A stretch of DNA of 64,000 bases from contig NZ_PDNZ01000003.1 of the NCBI RefSeq assembly GCF_003182595.1, positions 1-64,000 on the forward strand. The letters run 5' to 3'. A program made the translations under genes and the position numbers. Origin of the DNA: Prosthecochloris marina (GTDB taxonomy: Bacteria; Bacteroidota; Chlorobiia; Chlorobiales; Chlorobiaceae). Below, piece after piece: positions 30,479 to 39,927 of this stretch. The notes under the pieces were generated by a model, which had not been told where the DNA came from, did no database searches, and worked only from the letters and a program-made list of their open reading frames with translations. Every line of letters begins with the position of its first letter. Positions within the stretch are counted from its first letter, which is position 1.

Positions 30479-30512
30479 TTATTCGTTATTCCCAAAAGAA
30501 CATAACGAATAA
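30479..30512. promoter_or_regulatory. ModE-type operator upstream of modA
   Basis: A perfect 11-bp inverted repeat, TTATTCGTTAT (30479-30489) and ATAACGAATAA (30502-30512), separated by 12 bp. Its core is CGTTAT-N12-ATAACG. From memory, the E. coli modA operator bound by ModE-molybdate has the same CGTTAT and ATAACG half-sites with the same 12-bp spacing. It lies 31 bp before the modA start on the minus strand, so binding would block the mod promoter when molybdate is plentiful. No modE gene is in this window. Confidence 0.7.
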
Positions 30513-30581
30513 ATAAAAAAAAGAGAAAAGAAAAATGAAAAACCTTATTTTTTCAGAAAAAAAAACTAAAAACCTAAAAAA

Positions 30582-30845
30582 TCATTGTTGATCGGCAAAC
30601 TGTTTTAAAAACTCGACACCTTTCTGAAGCGCTCGATCAAGAACCTGTTCAATGCCTTTAACAACTTCCGGAATATTTTCACCCGACCAGTACAGGTAAG
30701 CAACGTAAAGAATACCGACAGCTGCGATGATGACAAGCAGTTTCAGAATTTTTCTCAAAAACAGCAGCAGCACCACGATAGAGAGAATAACCGCAATGAC
30801 AAGATACAGTGGATTTTCAACCAGCAACGAGATAACCTGTTCCAT
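30582..30845 (-). CDS. small hypothetical membrane protein
   Basis: 87 residues from ATG 30845. Two hydrophobic helices (~10-30 and ~34-50, separated by 'RKILK') precede a polar amphipathic C-terminal half ending 'EFLKQFADQQ'. No family recognised. It begins 19 bp after the lpxB stop on the same strand. A weak AT-rich hairpin (TGAAAAA / TTTTTCA, 30536-30555) followed on the minus strand by T-runs lies after its stop and may terminate the lpxB transcript before modA. Confidence 0.6.
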   Translation of the reverse strand: MEQVISLLVENPLYLVIAVILSIVVLLLFLRKILKLLVIIAAVGILYVAYLYWSGENIPEVVKGIEQVLDRALQKGVEFLKQFADQQ

Positions 30846-30864
30846 ATATATCGTGTAAAGAATG

Positions 30865-32010
30865 TTATACGTATCTGCAGATTGCAGATGCAACCTTCTT
30901 CGAGGGAGATGCCACTCCCAGCCTCTCCTTTGCTGCAAGCAGTTCCTGATGCATCTCCCAAGCAGCTTTATCGTTGTCGAGGAGATACGATGCCTTTTCG
31001 AAAATTTTTTCAGCGGTCATATCATCCTGCAGCAACTCGGGAACAACCTGTTCCCTCAGATACAACCCTTTCGTTACAAGATTCGCAAGAGAAATGCTGT
31101 GCAAGCGGACAAGACGCTTTCCGATAGCATAATTCAACCAACCTGTTTTATAGAGAACGATCATCGGTACTCCGAAACAAAGAGCCTCAAGCGTTGCAGT
31201 TCCGGATGTAACCAGCAATAGATTACTATATTTCATTACCTCATATGCCGAACAATCGACAAGCCGAACCCGGGAATCCCTGCAATAGTCATCATAGAGA
31301 CGACCATTGACATGGGAGGCCTTGCCGAGTAAAAACACCACATTGTATTTTTTCTGCAGCATCTCTGCCGCCCTGAGCATTTCGGGAAATACAAACGCTA
31401 TCTCCTGCTTTCTGCTACCGGGCAGAAGACCGATAAGCATTTGTTCTTCCATTATACCATGCTTACGAAGAAAATCTTCTTTCGGTGGGAGATGATGCTT
31501 TTCGACTTCCTCTACAACAGGGTTACCGGCAAACTCCGCTTCCATACCGTGACGTCGATAGAACTCGACCTCAAAACCGAAAATCACCATCAAGTGATCG
31601 ACATACTCCCTGATTTTCCTGACCCGCTTTTCTTTCCATGCCCAGACCTTTGGGGAAATATAATAGATAACAGGAACATCGAGACGATGAAGATACTCGG
31701 CCATGACGAGGTTCATTCCCGGATAATCCACGAGCAGCGCCACATCAGGTTTTTCCACCGAAATCTTCCGCTTCAAATCGCTCATTACCTTTCGAAGAAA
31801 AAAACCCTGTTTGAGAACCTCAACAAAGCCCATAATGCTGAGATCATCGACGTCATAGAGCAAATCGGCACCGAGTGCACGTAATCGTTTACCTCCTGTG
31901 CCGAAAACTCTCAGTCCAGCACACTGCTCATGAACAACCTTCACCACTTCCGAAGCGTGGAGATCGCCTGAAACCTCTCCTGCAAGAACAAACAGTTTCT
32001 TATCTCGCAT
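30865..32010 (-). CDS. lpxB: lipid-A-disaccharide synthase
   Basis: 381 residues, normal for LpxB. Family motifs: 'LFVLAGEVSGDLHASEVV' at the N-terminus, 'LLVDYPGMNLVMAEYLHR', 'YYISPKVWAWKEKRVRKI', and 'GLLPGSRKQEI' and 'LLVTSGTATLEALCFGVPMIVLYKT' in the donor-binding half. It joins UDP-diacylglucosamine and lipid X to give the lipid A disaccharide at the inner membrane, so the organism has an LPS outer membrane. No other lpx gene is adjacent, though kdsD (Kdo synthesis) is 8 kb away. Confidence 0.95.
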   Translation of the reverse strand: MRDKKLFVLAGEVSGDLHASEVVKVVHEQCAGLRVFGTGGKRLRALGADLLYDVDDLSIMGFVEVLKQGFFLRKVMSDLKRKISVEKPDVALLVDYPGMNLVMAEYLHRLDVPVIYYISPKVWAWKEKRVRKIREYVDHLMVIFGFEVEFYRRHGMEAEFAGNPVVEEVEKHHLPPKEDFLRKHGIMEEQMLIGLLPGSRKQEIAFVFPEMLRAAEMLQKKYNVVFLLGKASHVNGRLYDDYCRDSRVRLVDCSAYEVMKYSNLLLVTSGTATLEALCFGVPMIVLYKTGWLNYAIGKRLVRLHSISLANLVTKGLYLREQVVPELLQDDMTAEKIFEKASYLLDNDKAAWEMHQELLAAKERLGVASPSKKVASAICRYV

Positions 32011-32222
32011 AAGTCAACTCAATTGGAACATCAAACGGCAAACTGTATCTTAGAAAGAGGGGTGTCTCCATAATTTCATATTTTACAATAACTTCTCCGA
32101 ACCCTGTCTAAACGTTTCGCAATATTCCGATAGATGATGAATTACACAGGTCATTTGTTATTGTTACGCTATGCCAAGGCAATAATCCTGTCCCGCTCAA
32201 ATTATATCAAATTACAGAGAGA

Positions 32223-33605
32223 ATGCAAGTTAAATTCGGCACTGACGGGTGGAGAGCAATTATAGCAAAGGATTTCACGTTTGATAACCTCAAGCTCGCA
32301 ACACTGGCCACCGCGGCCTATTTTCTCGATCATCCTGACTGCAAAAATGGTGTTTGCGTAGGCTACGACACCCGCTTCATGTCTTCAGAGTTTGCAACCT
32401 ACACGGCAGAGATTCTTTCTTCCTGCGGACTTCATGTTTTTCTTTCGGACAGCTTCGTACCGTCTCCTGCCGTATCACTCTATTGCAGGGAAAAACAGCT
32501 TGCCGGCGGCATTATGATTACCGCATCTCACAACCCTCCGATATATAATGGATTCAAAGTAAAAGCATCCTATGGAGGCTCTGCCCTGCCGGAAACCATC
32601 GCTCTCATCGAGAAAAACCTCACTGGGATAAATCCCCGAAAACCGATCCGGCCTGAAAAGAAGCTGATTGAAAAAGCAGATATCATAAGCACCTATCTCA
32701 ATCATATTAAAAAACATATCAACCTCGACGCCATCAGCCGATCAAAGCGTACAATCGCTCACAATGCAATGTTCGGGGCCGGACAAAACATTGTAACCCG
32801 GCTTTTCGATGAATCGGCTGTCAACTGTTACCACTGCAGCCGCAACCCGAGCTTCGAGGGAATCAATCCGGAACCGATACCGCGCTACATTGGTGATTTT
32901 GTCAATTTCTTCAAAGCAATAAGCGCTGATGTGGCCATCATTAACGATGGTGATGCCGACCGAATAGGGATGCTGGATGAAAACGGCTCGTTCATAGATT
33001 CACACAAGCTTTTCTCCATCATCCTCAAATACCTTGCAGAAGAAAAAAAGCAAGCTGGCGAGGTAGCCAAGACATTTGCCCTCACCGACATCATAGACAG
33101 GATTTGCAGGAAAAACAGCCTCCCCCTGCACCTCCTTCCGGTGGGATTCAAACATGTGAGTAAACTCATGACAACCCATGATATTCTTATGGGAGGTGAA
33201 GAATCGGGTGGCATAGGAATCACCTCGTATCTGCCGGAAAGAGACGGTATATTCATCGGCCTTCTCATGGTGGAAATCATGGCCATGAAAAACCAGAGTC
33301 TTTCCCAACTGGTCCAGGAACTCTTTAACGAGTATGGCCGCTTTTATTATAATCGAATCGACCTTCATATCGACGGAGAACAAAAAAAATCTATCATCTC
33401 CCGAGCCTCGAAAGGTGATCTAAAAACCATTGCCGGTTACAAGGTTGACGATTTCAATAATCTTGACGGTTATAAATACCATTTTGAAGGTGGATGGGTC
33501 TTGATACGACCCTCCGGTACAGAACCGGTTCTGCGATTGTATTGCGAAGCCGATTCTCCGGAAAAAGTTACAGCCGTTCTGCATTTTGCAGCCAATCTCG
33601 CCTGA
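32223..33605 (+). CDS. phosphoglucomutase/phosphomannomutase family protein
   Basis: 460 residues, a complete four-domain alpha-D-phosphohexomutase. The phosphoserine loop is 'GGIMITASHNPP', the Mg2+ loop 'INDGDADRIGML', the sugar-recognition loop 'MGGEESGGIG', and the phosphate-binding loop 'RPSGTEPVLRLYCEA'. It interconverts hexose 1- and 6-phosphates; GEESGG is common to glucose/mannose mutases, so glucosamine mutase (GlmM) is less likely. It would supply glucose-1-phosphate for glycogen or envelope sugars. It stands alone downstream of a 212-bp gap that may hold its promoter. Confidence 0.88.
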   Translation: MQVKFGTDGWRAIIAKDFTFDNLKLATLATAAYFLDHPDCKNGVCVGYDTRFMSSEFATYTAEILSSCGLHVFLSDSFVPSPAVSLYCREKQLAGGIMITASHNPPIYNGFKVKASYGGSALPETIALIEKNLTGINPRKPIRPEKKLIEKADIISTYLNHIKKHINLDAISRSKRTIAHNAMFGAGQNIVTRLFDESAVNCYHCSRNPSFEGINPEPIPRYIGDFVNFFKAISADVAIINDGDADRIGMLDENGSFIDSHKLFSIILKYLAEEKKQAGEVAKTFALTDIIDRICRKNSLPLHLLPVGFKHVSKLMTTHDILMGGEESGGIGITSYLPERDGIFIGLLMVEIMAMKNQSLSQLVQELFNEYGRFYYNRIDLHIDGEQKKSIISRASKGDLKTIAGYKVDDFNNLDGYKYHFEGGWVLIRPSGTEPVLRLYCEADSPEKVTAVLHFAANLA

Positions 33606-33768
33606 CATTTTTCTGCCGGTCATCTTCGGACCAGCCCTGTGAAACAGATGCTTTAACTTACACGGAATGGCATGACTGTGAGGTTCTGCAGGCGACAAAG
33701 CGGCAAACATCATGATCGATCAACCCGCCGTTGGTAATCGTAACGTTCAATTCGAAGCAGAAGATATC

Positions 33769-34200
33769 ATGACACAAAACCCCTTACCGGAAAGAATCGT
33801 TATTTTTGATGGAGTATGCAACCTGTGTGAATTCTCGGTCAACTTCATCTATGAAAGAGACCGAACCGGAAAGTTTACTTTTACACCCTCGCAGTCACCT
33901 CTCGGCAAAATGCTCCTGCAGCAGCATCAGATAAACGCTGACAGTCTTGACACGGTTGTTCTGGTTACAAACAACAAGCTCTATTCACGCAGCACAGCTG
34001 CGCTGAAAATAGCATCCGAACTGGATCCTCCCTGGAATGGCCTTCAGCTATTTTCATTGATACCTTCAGCAATACGCGACCAACTCTATGCTTTCATCGC
34101 AAGAAACAGATATAAATGGTTCGGCAAAAAGGACAGCTGTATGATACCAACAGGGGAAATAAAGGCAAGATTTCTCGAACAACTGCCACCGGAATCCTGA
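33769..34200 (+). CDS. DCC-family thiol-disulfide oxidoreductase-like protein (DUF393)
   Basis: About 143 residues. The DxxCxxC signature is present as '[18 protein letters not shown]' near the N-terminus, followed by the family's '[15 protein letters not shown]' and '[22 protein letters not shown]'. Named from sequence as predicted thiol-disulfide oxidoreductases, but activity is largely untested. ATG 33769 gives the usual family length; an upstream ATG at 33712 would add 19 residues without homology. It precedes a methyltransferase on the same strand. Confidence 0.85.
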   Translation: MTQNPLPERIVIFDGVCNLCEFSVNFIYERDRTGKFTFTPSQSPLGKMLLQQHQINADSLDTVVLVTNNKLYSRSTAALKIASELDPPWNGLQLFSLIPSAIRDQLYAFIARNRYKWFGKKDSCMIPTGEIKARFLEQLPPES

Positions 34201-34243
34201 ATAACGCTCCTTTTTAATAGAGTTGCAACCTTTTTCAGAGCCC

Positions 34244-35023
34244 ATGGAAAAAAGCAGCCAGATAATGAGCAATTTCAAAGACAGATTTTCGAATCACGCC
34301 TCAGCATACCGTCTTTATCGCCCACTCTACCCTGCTGCGCTTTTCGAGCACCTTGCTTCACTGGCACCGATGCGGGAAAGCGCCTGGGACTGCGCAACGG
34401 GAAATGGCCAGTCTGCAATCTGTCTCTCCAAATTCTTTAAACAGGTCTATGCTACCGATGCAAGCCGTGAACAAATAACCCATGCAATACAGAAGCCCAA
34501 TATCATCTACTCCGTATCTCCGGCTCACTCAGCGCCATTACCTGACAACTCCGTTGACCTGGTAACTGTAGCGCAGGCAATCCACTGGTTTGACAACGAA
34601 CGCTTTTACCGCGAAGTCTGCCGGGTTCTTAAAAAAGATGGAATTGTTGCCGCATGGGCATATCATCTCCCGACAATAGACCTGGAAATTGATGGCATCT
34701 TTCAAACCCTCTATTCCGAAATCCTGGGCCAATTCTGGGAAAAAGAGATCTCACACATTCTTTCGGAATACCGAGAACTTTATTTTCCTTTTACCATACT
34801 CCCCTCACCGTCTTTCAGTATGAAAACAAGCTGGTCTCTAGACCAATTGATCGGCTACCTTCAAACATGGTCTGCATTGGACCCTTACAGAGAACGGTAT
34901 GGTAAAAACCCGGTCGAACGGATTGTTCCAAAACTGCTTTCAGCATGGGGGCATCCCTCATTATCAAGAAAGATAATCTGGCCGATCATTCTTAAAATCG
35001 GCAAAAAACTTCAAACCTGGTGA
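34244..35023 (+). CDS. class I SAM-dependent methyltransferase
   Basis: About 259 residues. The SAM loop 'AWDCATGNGQSAICLSKFF', 'VYATDASREQITHA' and 'VDLVTVAQAIHWFDNERFYREVCRVLKKDG' match the 'methyltransf_11' group that includes yeast Tmt1-like and trans-aconitate methyltransferases. The substrate is unknown. ATG 34244 is favoured; 34265 is possible, and a TTG further up (34223) is not needed. It is separated by 43 bp from the DCC gene and may share its transcript. Confidence 0.82.
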   Translation: MEKSSQIMSNFKDRFSNHASAYRLYRPLYPAALFEHLASLAPMRESAWDCATGNGQSAICLSKFFKQVYATDASREQITHAIQKPNIIYSVSPAHSAPLPDNSVDLVTVAQAIHWFDNERFYREVCRVLKKDGIVAAWAYHLPTIDLEIDGIFQTLYSEILGQFWEKEISHILSEYRELYFPFTILPSPSFSMKTSWSLDQLIGYLQTWSALDPYRERYGKNPVERIVPKLLSAWGHPSLSRKIIWPIILKIGKKLQTW

Positions 35024-35275
35024 TCGTTCAAAAAAACAGTTGCAGGCACAAGATTCTCTCGAAAAAAGCGTCCAACCCCCGGAACATTGTATGCGAAAAT
35101 ACAGAAAACCGTTACTCTGCAAAGTACTACCGCTCAAATCCTTCATTTTTGGAAAACCCGAAATAACTATTTGGATACAATCACGTTAGGACTATAGACA
35201 AAAGGTCATTATACTTTTGCATGGAACGAACAAAAACGATAAAGCATTTAATCTTTACACATAAGAGAGCAAAGC

Positions 35276-35830
35276 TTGGAGCAAAACGGGCATTCAATAC
35301 AGGAAGATGAATTCAGTACTATCGTCGCCGAACACCAGGATATGGTGCTCAATACCTGTTACCGTTTCGTGCTGAACAGAGAGGATGCCGAAGATATTGC
35401 ACAAGAGGTTTTTCTTGAAGCCTATCGTTCTCTCGGGAGTTTCAGACAGGAATCCAAGCTTTCCACCTGGATTTACCGGATCGCTGTAACAAAGTCCCTC
35501 GACCATCTTCGAAAGAAAAAACGTAAAAAAAGATTTTCTTCTTTGAAACGGGTTATAGGAGTCAATGATCCAGTGGAAGAGCTCCCCATTTCTTCTCAAG
35601 AAAGCCCTGCAGAAGTACTTACCGAAAGTGAAAAAACACAGGTTCTACAGCATGCCCTTGACACCCTTCCTGAAAACCAGAAAACCGCTTTTCTCCTCAG
35701 TAAATACGACGGTTACTCCAACCAGGAAATTGCAGAGGTGCTGCACACTACGGTGTCCGCGGTCGAATCTCTTGTTCACAGAGCAAAAAAAAATCTCCAG
35801 AAAAAGCTCCAAAAACATTATAAAAAATAA
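35276..35830 (+). CDS. ECF-type RNA polymerase sigma factor
   Basis: 184 residues. Region 2 is clear ('[42 protein letters not shown]' region, residues ~35-75) and region 4 has '[29 protein letters not shown]' with a helix-turn-helix. It lacks regions 1 and 3, as in ECF sigma factors. The start is TTG 35276, supported by AAGAGAG six bases upstream. A GGAAC motif at 35223, resembling ECF -35 elements, lies upstream and suggests autoregulation, with low confidence. The downstream genes encode a membrane protein, a Spy/CpxP-like protein and a DUF4405 protein, pointing to an envelope-stress or metal response. Confidence 0.9.
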   Translation: MEQNGHSIQEDEFSTIVAEHQDMVLNTCYRFVLNREDAEDIAQEVFLEAYRSLGSFRQESKLSTWIYRIAVTKSLDHLRKKKRKKRFSSLKRVIGVNDPVEELPISSQESPAEVLTESEKTQVLQHALDTLPENQKTAFLLSKYDGYSNQEIAEVLHTTVSAVESLVHRAKKNLQKKLQKHYKK

Positions 35831-35955
35831 TGGCTATTCATGGTATCTTTAACATTTTCTCAGTACATCGTTCATGTCCTGTAGCAACAAATCGAGGGAC
35901 AACTACTTTTTTCATCCTGCTGTGCAAGGATTTCAACTCAGGAACGTCAAAGTAA

Positions 35956-36333
35956 ATGGAACAAACTATGACTATGATGAACCAAAAAGCTCACATAGAT
36001 ACCCAAGTCCAGAAAACCATCGAAGCGCTTGACAACCTGCCTGAGTTGAAAGCGCACTACCTTTTCAGGGCAAAGGTAATGGAACGAATTTCACAGGAAG
36101 CTTTGACGCACCCGCAGCAAGCCAACCCCGCCATGCGAAGTGTAAAATTTGCGCTGATGGCTTTTCTGCTGATTATCAATATCGGATCCGCACTTGTTCT
36201 TATGCTTTCGAACGATACAGAGCAAACATTCAGTAAGCAAGACCCTCTGGAAAGCCTGACGAACGAATACAGCAATCCCGCCCTTTCATATTACCTGGAT
36301 AACGACAATAGCGTTGAGGATCCTAATGAATAA
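35956..36333 (+). CDS. single-span membrane protein, candidate anti-sigma factor
   Basis: 125 residues. A ~65-residue N-terminal cytoplasmic part ('QVQKTIEALDNLPELKAHYLFRAKVMERI') is followed by one membrane helix ('FALMAFLLIINIGSALVLML') and an acidic ~40-residue periplasmic tail. This topology, placed directly after an ECF sigma gene, is that of anti-sigma factors. The zinc-binding HxxxCxxC motif of ZAS anti-sigmas is absent, so the call rests on position and topology only. Confidence 0.6.
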   Translation: MEQTMTMMNQKAHIDTQVQKTIEALDNLPELKAHYLFRAKVMERISQEALTHPQQANPAMRSVKFALMAFLLIINIGSALVLMLSNDTEQTFSKQDPLESLTNEYSNPALSYYLDNDNSVEDPNE

Positions 36334-36416
36334 ACATCTGACTTCAACCGATACGCGTTCTGCAATGAGAAGCTGACATCACATGCACATACAAGTTTGA
36401 ACCAAACAATTTTCGT

Positions 36417-37013
36417 ATGGATTTTCTTTCATCCAAACGTTTCATCTCAATTACGCTCGCAATACTGATCGTTTTAAATCTTGCCCTGCTCGGAACGCTC
36501 TGGTGGCAAAACGTCAAAGCTCCAACGAAAAACGAAAAAGCGGTCAAAGCCCTTAAAGACACAAAAAAACAGTCGTTTTTCGAAAAAGAACTGAACCTGA
36601 CCGACGAACAAAGCAAGGAGTTCAAGGCACTAAGACAGCAGCATTTTCAGGGAACGTTACCAGCTCTCGTAACGATCTCAAGCCTCAAGCGCAAGCTGAT
36701 TCAGGAAGCGATCAAGAATGAGCCTGATACACTCGAAATCAAAGCCCTTGCCGAACGCATCGGATCATTACAGGCAGTCATAGAGTACAGGCTCGCATGG
36801 CATTTCAACGGTCTTTCAAACGTATGCTCACCCGAACAGCGGGATACACTGCAAAGCGTCCTTGAAAAAGTAACAGCAAAGCCGTATAAATTGAAGAGCA
36901 GGTTGTTTCTCAAACGAATACGACTTACCCCGATCAAGGATAAAAACGTCGCAGAGCAAGATACAACTATGGGCAAAGATCCTGGCAAACAATCAGAGGC
37001 AACGCCACAATGA
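36417..37013 (+). CDS. Spy/CpxP-like periplasmic protein
   Basis: 198 residues. An N-terminal membrane anchor or uncleaved signal (~8-28) is followed by a helical periplasmic domain containing 'LNLTDEQSKEFKALRQQHFQGTLPAL', the LTxxQ-type motif of Spy/CpxP/CnrX proteins. These act as periplasmic chaperones or metal sensors that feed envelope-stress pathways. The second half is helical and ends in a polar tail. It overlaps the next gene by four bases. Together with the ECF sigma gene it forms a plausible CnrX/CnrYH-like sensing unit. Confidence 0.72.
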   Translation: MDFLSSKRFISITLAILIVLNLALLGTLWWQNVKAPTKNEKAVKALKDTKKQSFFEKELNLTDEQSKEFKALRQQHFQGTLPALVTISSLKRKLIQEAIKNEPDTLEIKALAERIGSLQAVIEYRLAWHFNGLSNVCSPEQRDTLQSVLEKVTAKPYKLKSRLFLKRIRLTPIKDKNVAEQDTTMGKDPGKQSEATPQ

Positions 37014-37678
37014 AAAAGAAACCATTCAGCTGGAGAGCATTCATCAGTATCGGTCTTTTCATAGCATTTCTCATGTTACTTGTTTCAGGAATCGTGCTCT
37101 TTTTTGCTCCTCCCGGTAGAGTCGCAAACTGGACAAACTGGCAAATACTCGGGCTCAGCAAGCCGGATTGGCAAAATCAGCATACGTTATTCGGTCTTGC
37201 ATTTATCATCCTCTCTATCTTTCACCTTTTTTCCATTAATTGGAAAGCTTTCTGGTCCTATATCATTACAAAAACCCACGATGGACTCGGCAGGCCTATC
37301 GAAATCTTCAGCATTCTTTTTCTTGCGCTGCTTTTTGGAATCGGCACACAACTGAAAATTCAACCATTCTCGGCAGTAATCGATTTCGGTGAATTTCTCT
37401 CGGCATCGTGGGAAGAGCCGCAACAAAGTCCTCCGGTGCCTCATACGGAAAGAATGACTTTGAGGGAAGTCGCCGAAAGATTCACCAGAGGCCAAAGCCC
37501 TGAATCACTGCAAGAAAAACTTGAAATGGCTGGTATTGCCGCCCCGTCTCTGGACCAGACGCTTGAAAGCATAGCACGTGAAAACAATACGTCAGCACAA
37601 AAAGTATACGAACTGTTAGGCATCAACGCCTCCCCGAAACCCGGTATGGGAAAAGGGCAGGGAAAAAACAGACGGTGA
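37010..37678 (+). CDS. DUF4405 membrane protein
   Basis: 222 residues. Three to four membrane helices occupy ~10-32, ~62-85 and ~95-115; the pattern 'WRAFISIGLFIAFLMLLVSGIVLFFAPPGR' followed by 'HTLFGLAFIILSIFHLFSINWKAFWSYI', with histidines in the helices, is typical of DUF4405, which resembles cytochrome b-type haem-binding bundles. A soluble C-terminal ~80 residues has 'MTLREVAERFTRGQSPESLQEKLEMAG' and a basic glycine-rich end. Possibly a haem-containing membrane sensor or electron carrier; function unknown. Confidence 0.72.
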   Translation: MKKKPFSWRAFISIGLFIAFLMLLVSGIVLFFAPPGRVANWTNWQILGLSKPDWQNQHTLFGLAFIILSIFHLFSINWKAFWSYIITKTHDGLGRPIEIFSILFLALLFGIGTQLKIQPFSAVIDFGEFLSASWEEPQQSPPVPHTERMTLREVAERFTRGQSPESLQEKLEMAGIAAPSLDQTLESIARENNTSAQKVYELLGINASPKPGMGKGQGKNRR

Positions 37679-37838
37679 CGTATCGACTCCCGAGAAAGAC
37701 TCTTTTCCGTTCTTTCGGCTTTCTCTCTGGTTGCAATAACCCTGAAAGTCCCTTGCAGTCTGCGGCTATACCGAGCATTACAGCATCAACCTGGATTTTA
37801 CGGTTGATATTGTGCCTACCCTTTTTATCTGTGATTAG

Positions 37839-39347
37839 TTATTCATTGTTGGCTTTGCTTTTCACCTTTGAACCGAGCAGCTTGAGAACATAGTTCACTT
37901 CATTCCTGAACACAACAAGAATAACCCCGAAATAGCAGATCGTCAAAACGGTCTCAAACCATATATCCTGCGTTCCTGCAATAACCGGGAGACGCGTACA
38001 AACAACCCCGATCACAAACAAAAGCAGCAACTTCCTCCACTCGTACCTGTTGGGGTACACTTTCAACGAGAAATACCCCATACAAATACTCATCACAACC
38101 GTGCCAGCAAGTATTGCGACCGCGGCACCCTCCATTCCCATCAACGGCACAAGCCAAAGACAAACCACCGTTGTAACACCTGCTCCAGCGAAAGTAACGA
38201 CCGGCAGATATCTGGTGCTCCCGGTAATCAGGATACCGGCAGTAAGGTTGGTCGAGATCATATCGAAAATGTAACTGAAAAATATCCAGGGCAGAATTGA
38301 AAGCCCTATCCAGTATGCAGGAGGCAGAATATACAACCGATCAAAATATTGGTACCGTATCAGATCCGGAACATAAAAAGTCCCGGCAAGAGCGATAACC
38401 ATGGCAAATACGGTCGAAATGCTCAGCACGTAACGAAAAAGTTTTTTTGCCTCGGGGTCCTCGGCATGCTGCAGGAAAAAAGGCTGCCACGCGAATCTGA
38501 ATACCTGAATGAAAAGTTGAAGTAGAATACCGAATGCTGCAACGCGGCCGTAAATCCCGACAATATCGGACTGGGCGTATCCTGATCCGTAAATTCTTTC
38601 AATGTCTTCCAGCCTCATTCGTATAAGAACGTTCCGGTCTATAAGATGAACCAGCAACCCGGCAATCCCTGTAGGAACATAGGGCAACCCGATTCTCAGC
38701 ATCTCACGTAGCGTGTTGGAAGAAAAAAAACGCCGGAACTGTCTGAACACCGGTAAAACGATCAGCAGGCTGATCGATGACCCCACAATATTGGCAATAA
38801 AAGCTCCTTTCAAACCGGCATTGAAATGCACGATCAATACAAACGCCGTGATAACCACAGCCACGACTCCGAACACCCTCGCGATTGCAAACTGAACGGC
38901 CTTTCTTTTCAACCGGAGATCGGCAAAAGGAATAACCAGCATCGCATCGAACCAGAGAATTATCGCTGCATAGCGTATAAATTCCTTTTGATTAGCCGAC
39001 AAGCCTATCAACTCGGCAATTCCAGGAGCAAAAAACAAAATACAGGCGGTAAATGCGGTGGAAGTCAGAAGAAGTGAAATAACTGCCGTTGAAAAACACC
39101 GGGCACTGTCGCCTCCTGACCGGGCATCATCTGAAGCAACTTTTAGGTAGGAGGTCTCCATGCCGTAAGCGAACAGAACATTTGCAAGGGCGATGTTCGC
39201 GTATATCAGTGCATGCACCCCGTTGTCAAAGGTATTGAGAAGATTCGCATACAAAGGAACGAGCACATAGTTCAGACCTCGAGCCAGAATCGTGCTTGAA
39301 CCATAAATAGCGGTATCTTTTGCCAGAAGTTTCAGCTTGTCGAGCAT
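37839..39347 (-). CDS. polysaccharide/oligosaccharide flippase (Wzx-like)
   Basis: 502 residues with about fourteen membrane helices, no catalytic motif, and an N-terminal '[26 protein letters not shown]' typical of MATE/MOP-superfamily polysaccharide exporters. Wzx-type proteins move undecaprenyl-linked oligosaccharides or O-units across the inner membrane. No glycosyltransferase cluster surrounds it here, so the substrate is open. It is convergent with the ECF operon, with a ~160-bp gap carrying a 7-bp inverted repeat (ATCAACC / GGTTGAT, 37785-37808) but no clear T-run. Confidence 0.85.
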   Translation of the reverse strand: MLDKLKLLAKDTAIYGSSTILARGLNYVLVPLYANLLNTFDNGVHALIYANIALANVLFAYGMETSYLKVASDDARSGGDSARCFSTAVISLLLTSTAFTACILFFAPGIAELIGLSANQKEFIRYAAIILWFDAMLVIPFADLRLKRKAVQFAIARVFGVVAVVITAFVLIVHFNAGLKGAFIANIVGSSISLLIVLPVFRQFRRFFSSNTLREMLRIGLPYVPTGIAGLLVHLIDRNVLIRMRLEDIERIYGSGYAQSDIVGIYGRVAAFGILLQLFIQVFRFAWQPFFLQHAEDPEAKKLFRYVLSISTVFAMVIALAGTFYVPDLIRYQYFDRLYILPPAYWIGLSILPWIFFSYIFDMISTNLTAGILITGSTRYLPVVTFAGAGVTTVVCLWLVPLMGMEGAAVAILAGTVVMSICMGYFSLKVYPNRYEWRKLLLLFVIGVVCTRLPVIAGTQDIWFETVLTICYFGVILVVFRNEVNYVLKLLGSKVKSKANNE

Positions 39348-39378
39348 AGAACTCCAGCTTTATTGTCTCCCCTTTCGC

Positions 39379-39726
39379 TCAGCGCTTACTCGCACCCTTA
39401 CCGTTACCGACAGCTTTCTCCGGAGGTTCATCCTGAAGTTTTTTCATCTTGTCGAAAGCCGGCCGCAACCTGCCATCTTTTTCCTCAACGGGAATCTTTG
39501 AAATAACATCTCTTAAATGCTTTTGAGCCTCAGCCTGCTGCTGCTTCAATTTTTCAAGCTCCTCGCCGGACAAACCAACCGGGTTATTTTCATCAATCAA
39601 CGTGTCCCTGATCGATTCGATTTCCATATTCTGCTCTTCTTTCATATGCTTGACAAACTTTGACATAACAAAAAGAAGACCGAAAAAAATCGGCAAAGCA
39701 AAAGATAAAATGATGAGCCAACTCAT
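39379..39726 (-). CDS. hypothetical membrane-anchored protein
   Basis: 115 residues. One N-terminal membrane helix ('LIILSFALPIFFGLLFVMSKFV') is followed by a charged, helix-forming cytoplasmic or periplasmic part rich in Glu/Lys/Gln ('LSGEELEKLKQQQAEAQKHLRDV') and a basic tail. No family recognised. It lies 31 bp upstream of the flippase gene on the same strand and may be co-transcribed with it. Confidence 0.6.
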   Translation of the reverse strand: MSWLIILSFALPIFFGLLFVMSKFVKHMKEEQNMEIESIRDTLIDENNPVGLSGEELEKLKQQQAEAQKHLRDVISKIPVEEKDGRLRPAFDKMKKLQDEPPEKAVGNGKGASKR

Positions 39727-39927
39727 AAATCCTGATGTTTTTTTGAAAAAAACGCAAAATCAGTTACAATCAGCCTGATTGCAATAAAATATCAATATTA
39801 AGTAGTTTTTATAAATATTTCACATGCAAAGCTCGCTATCAATCATTACTGTATCGGGAATCCGTAGCAGCTCATCCCGGCAAGCAAGCTGGTTGATGGA
39901 GAGATCCATAAATAACAGATACCGACC

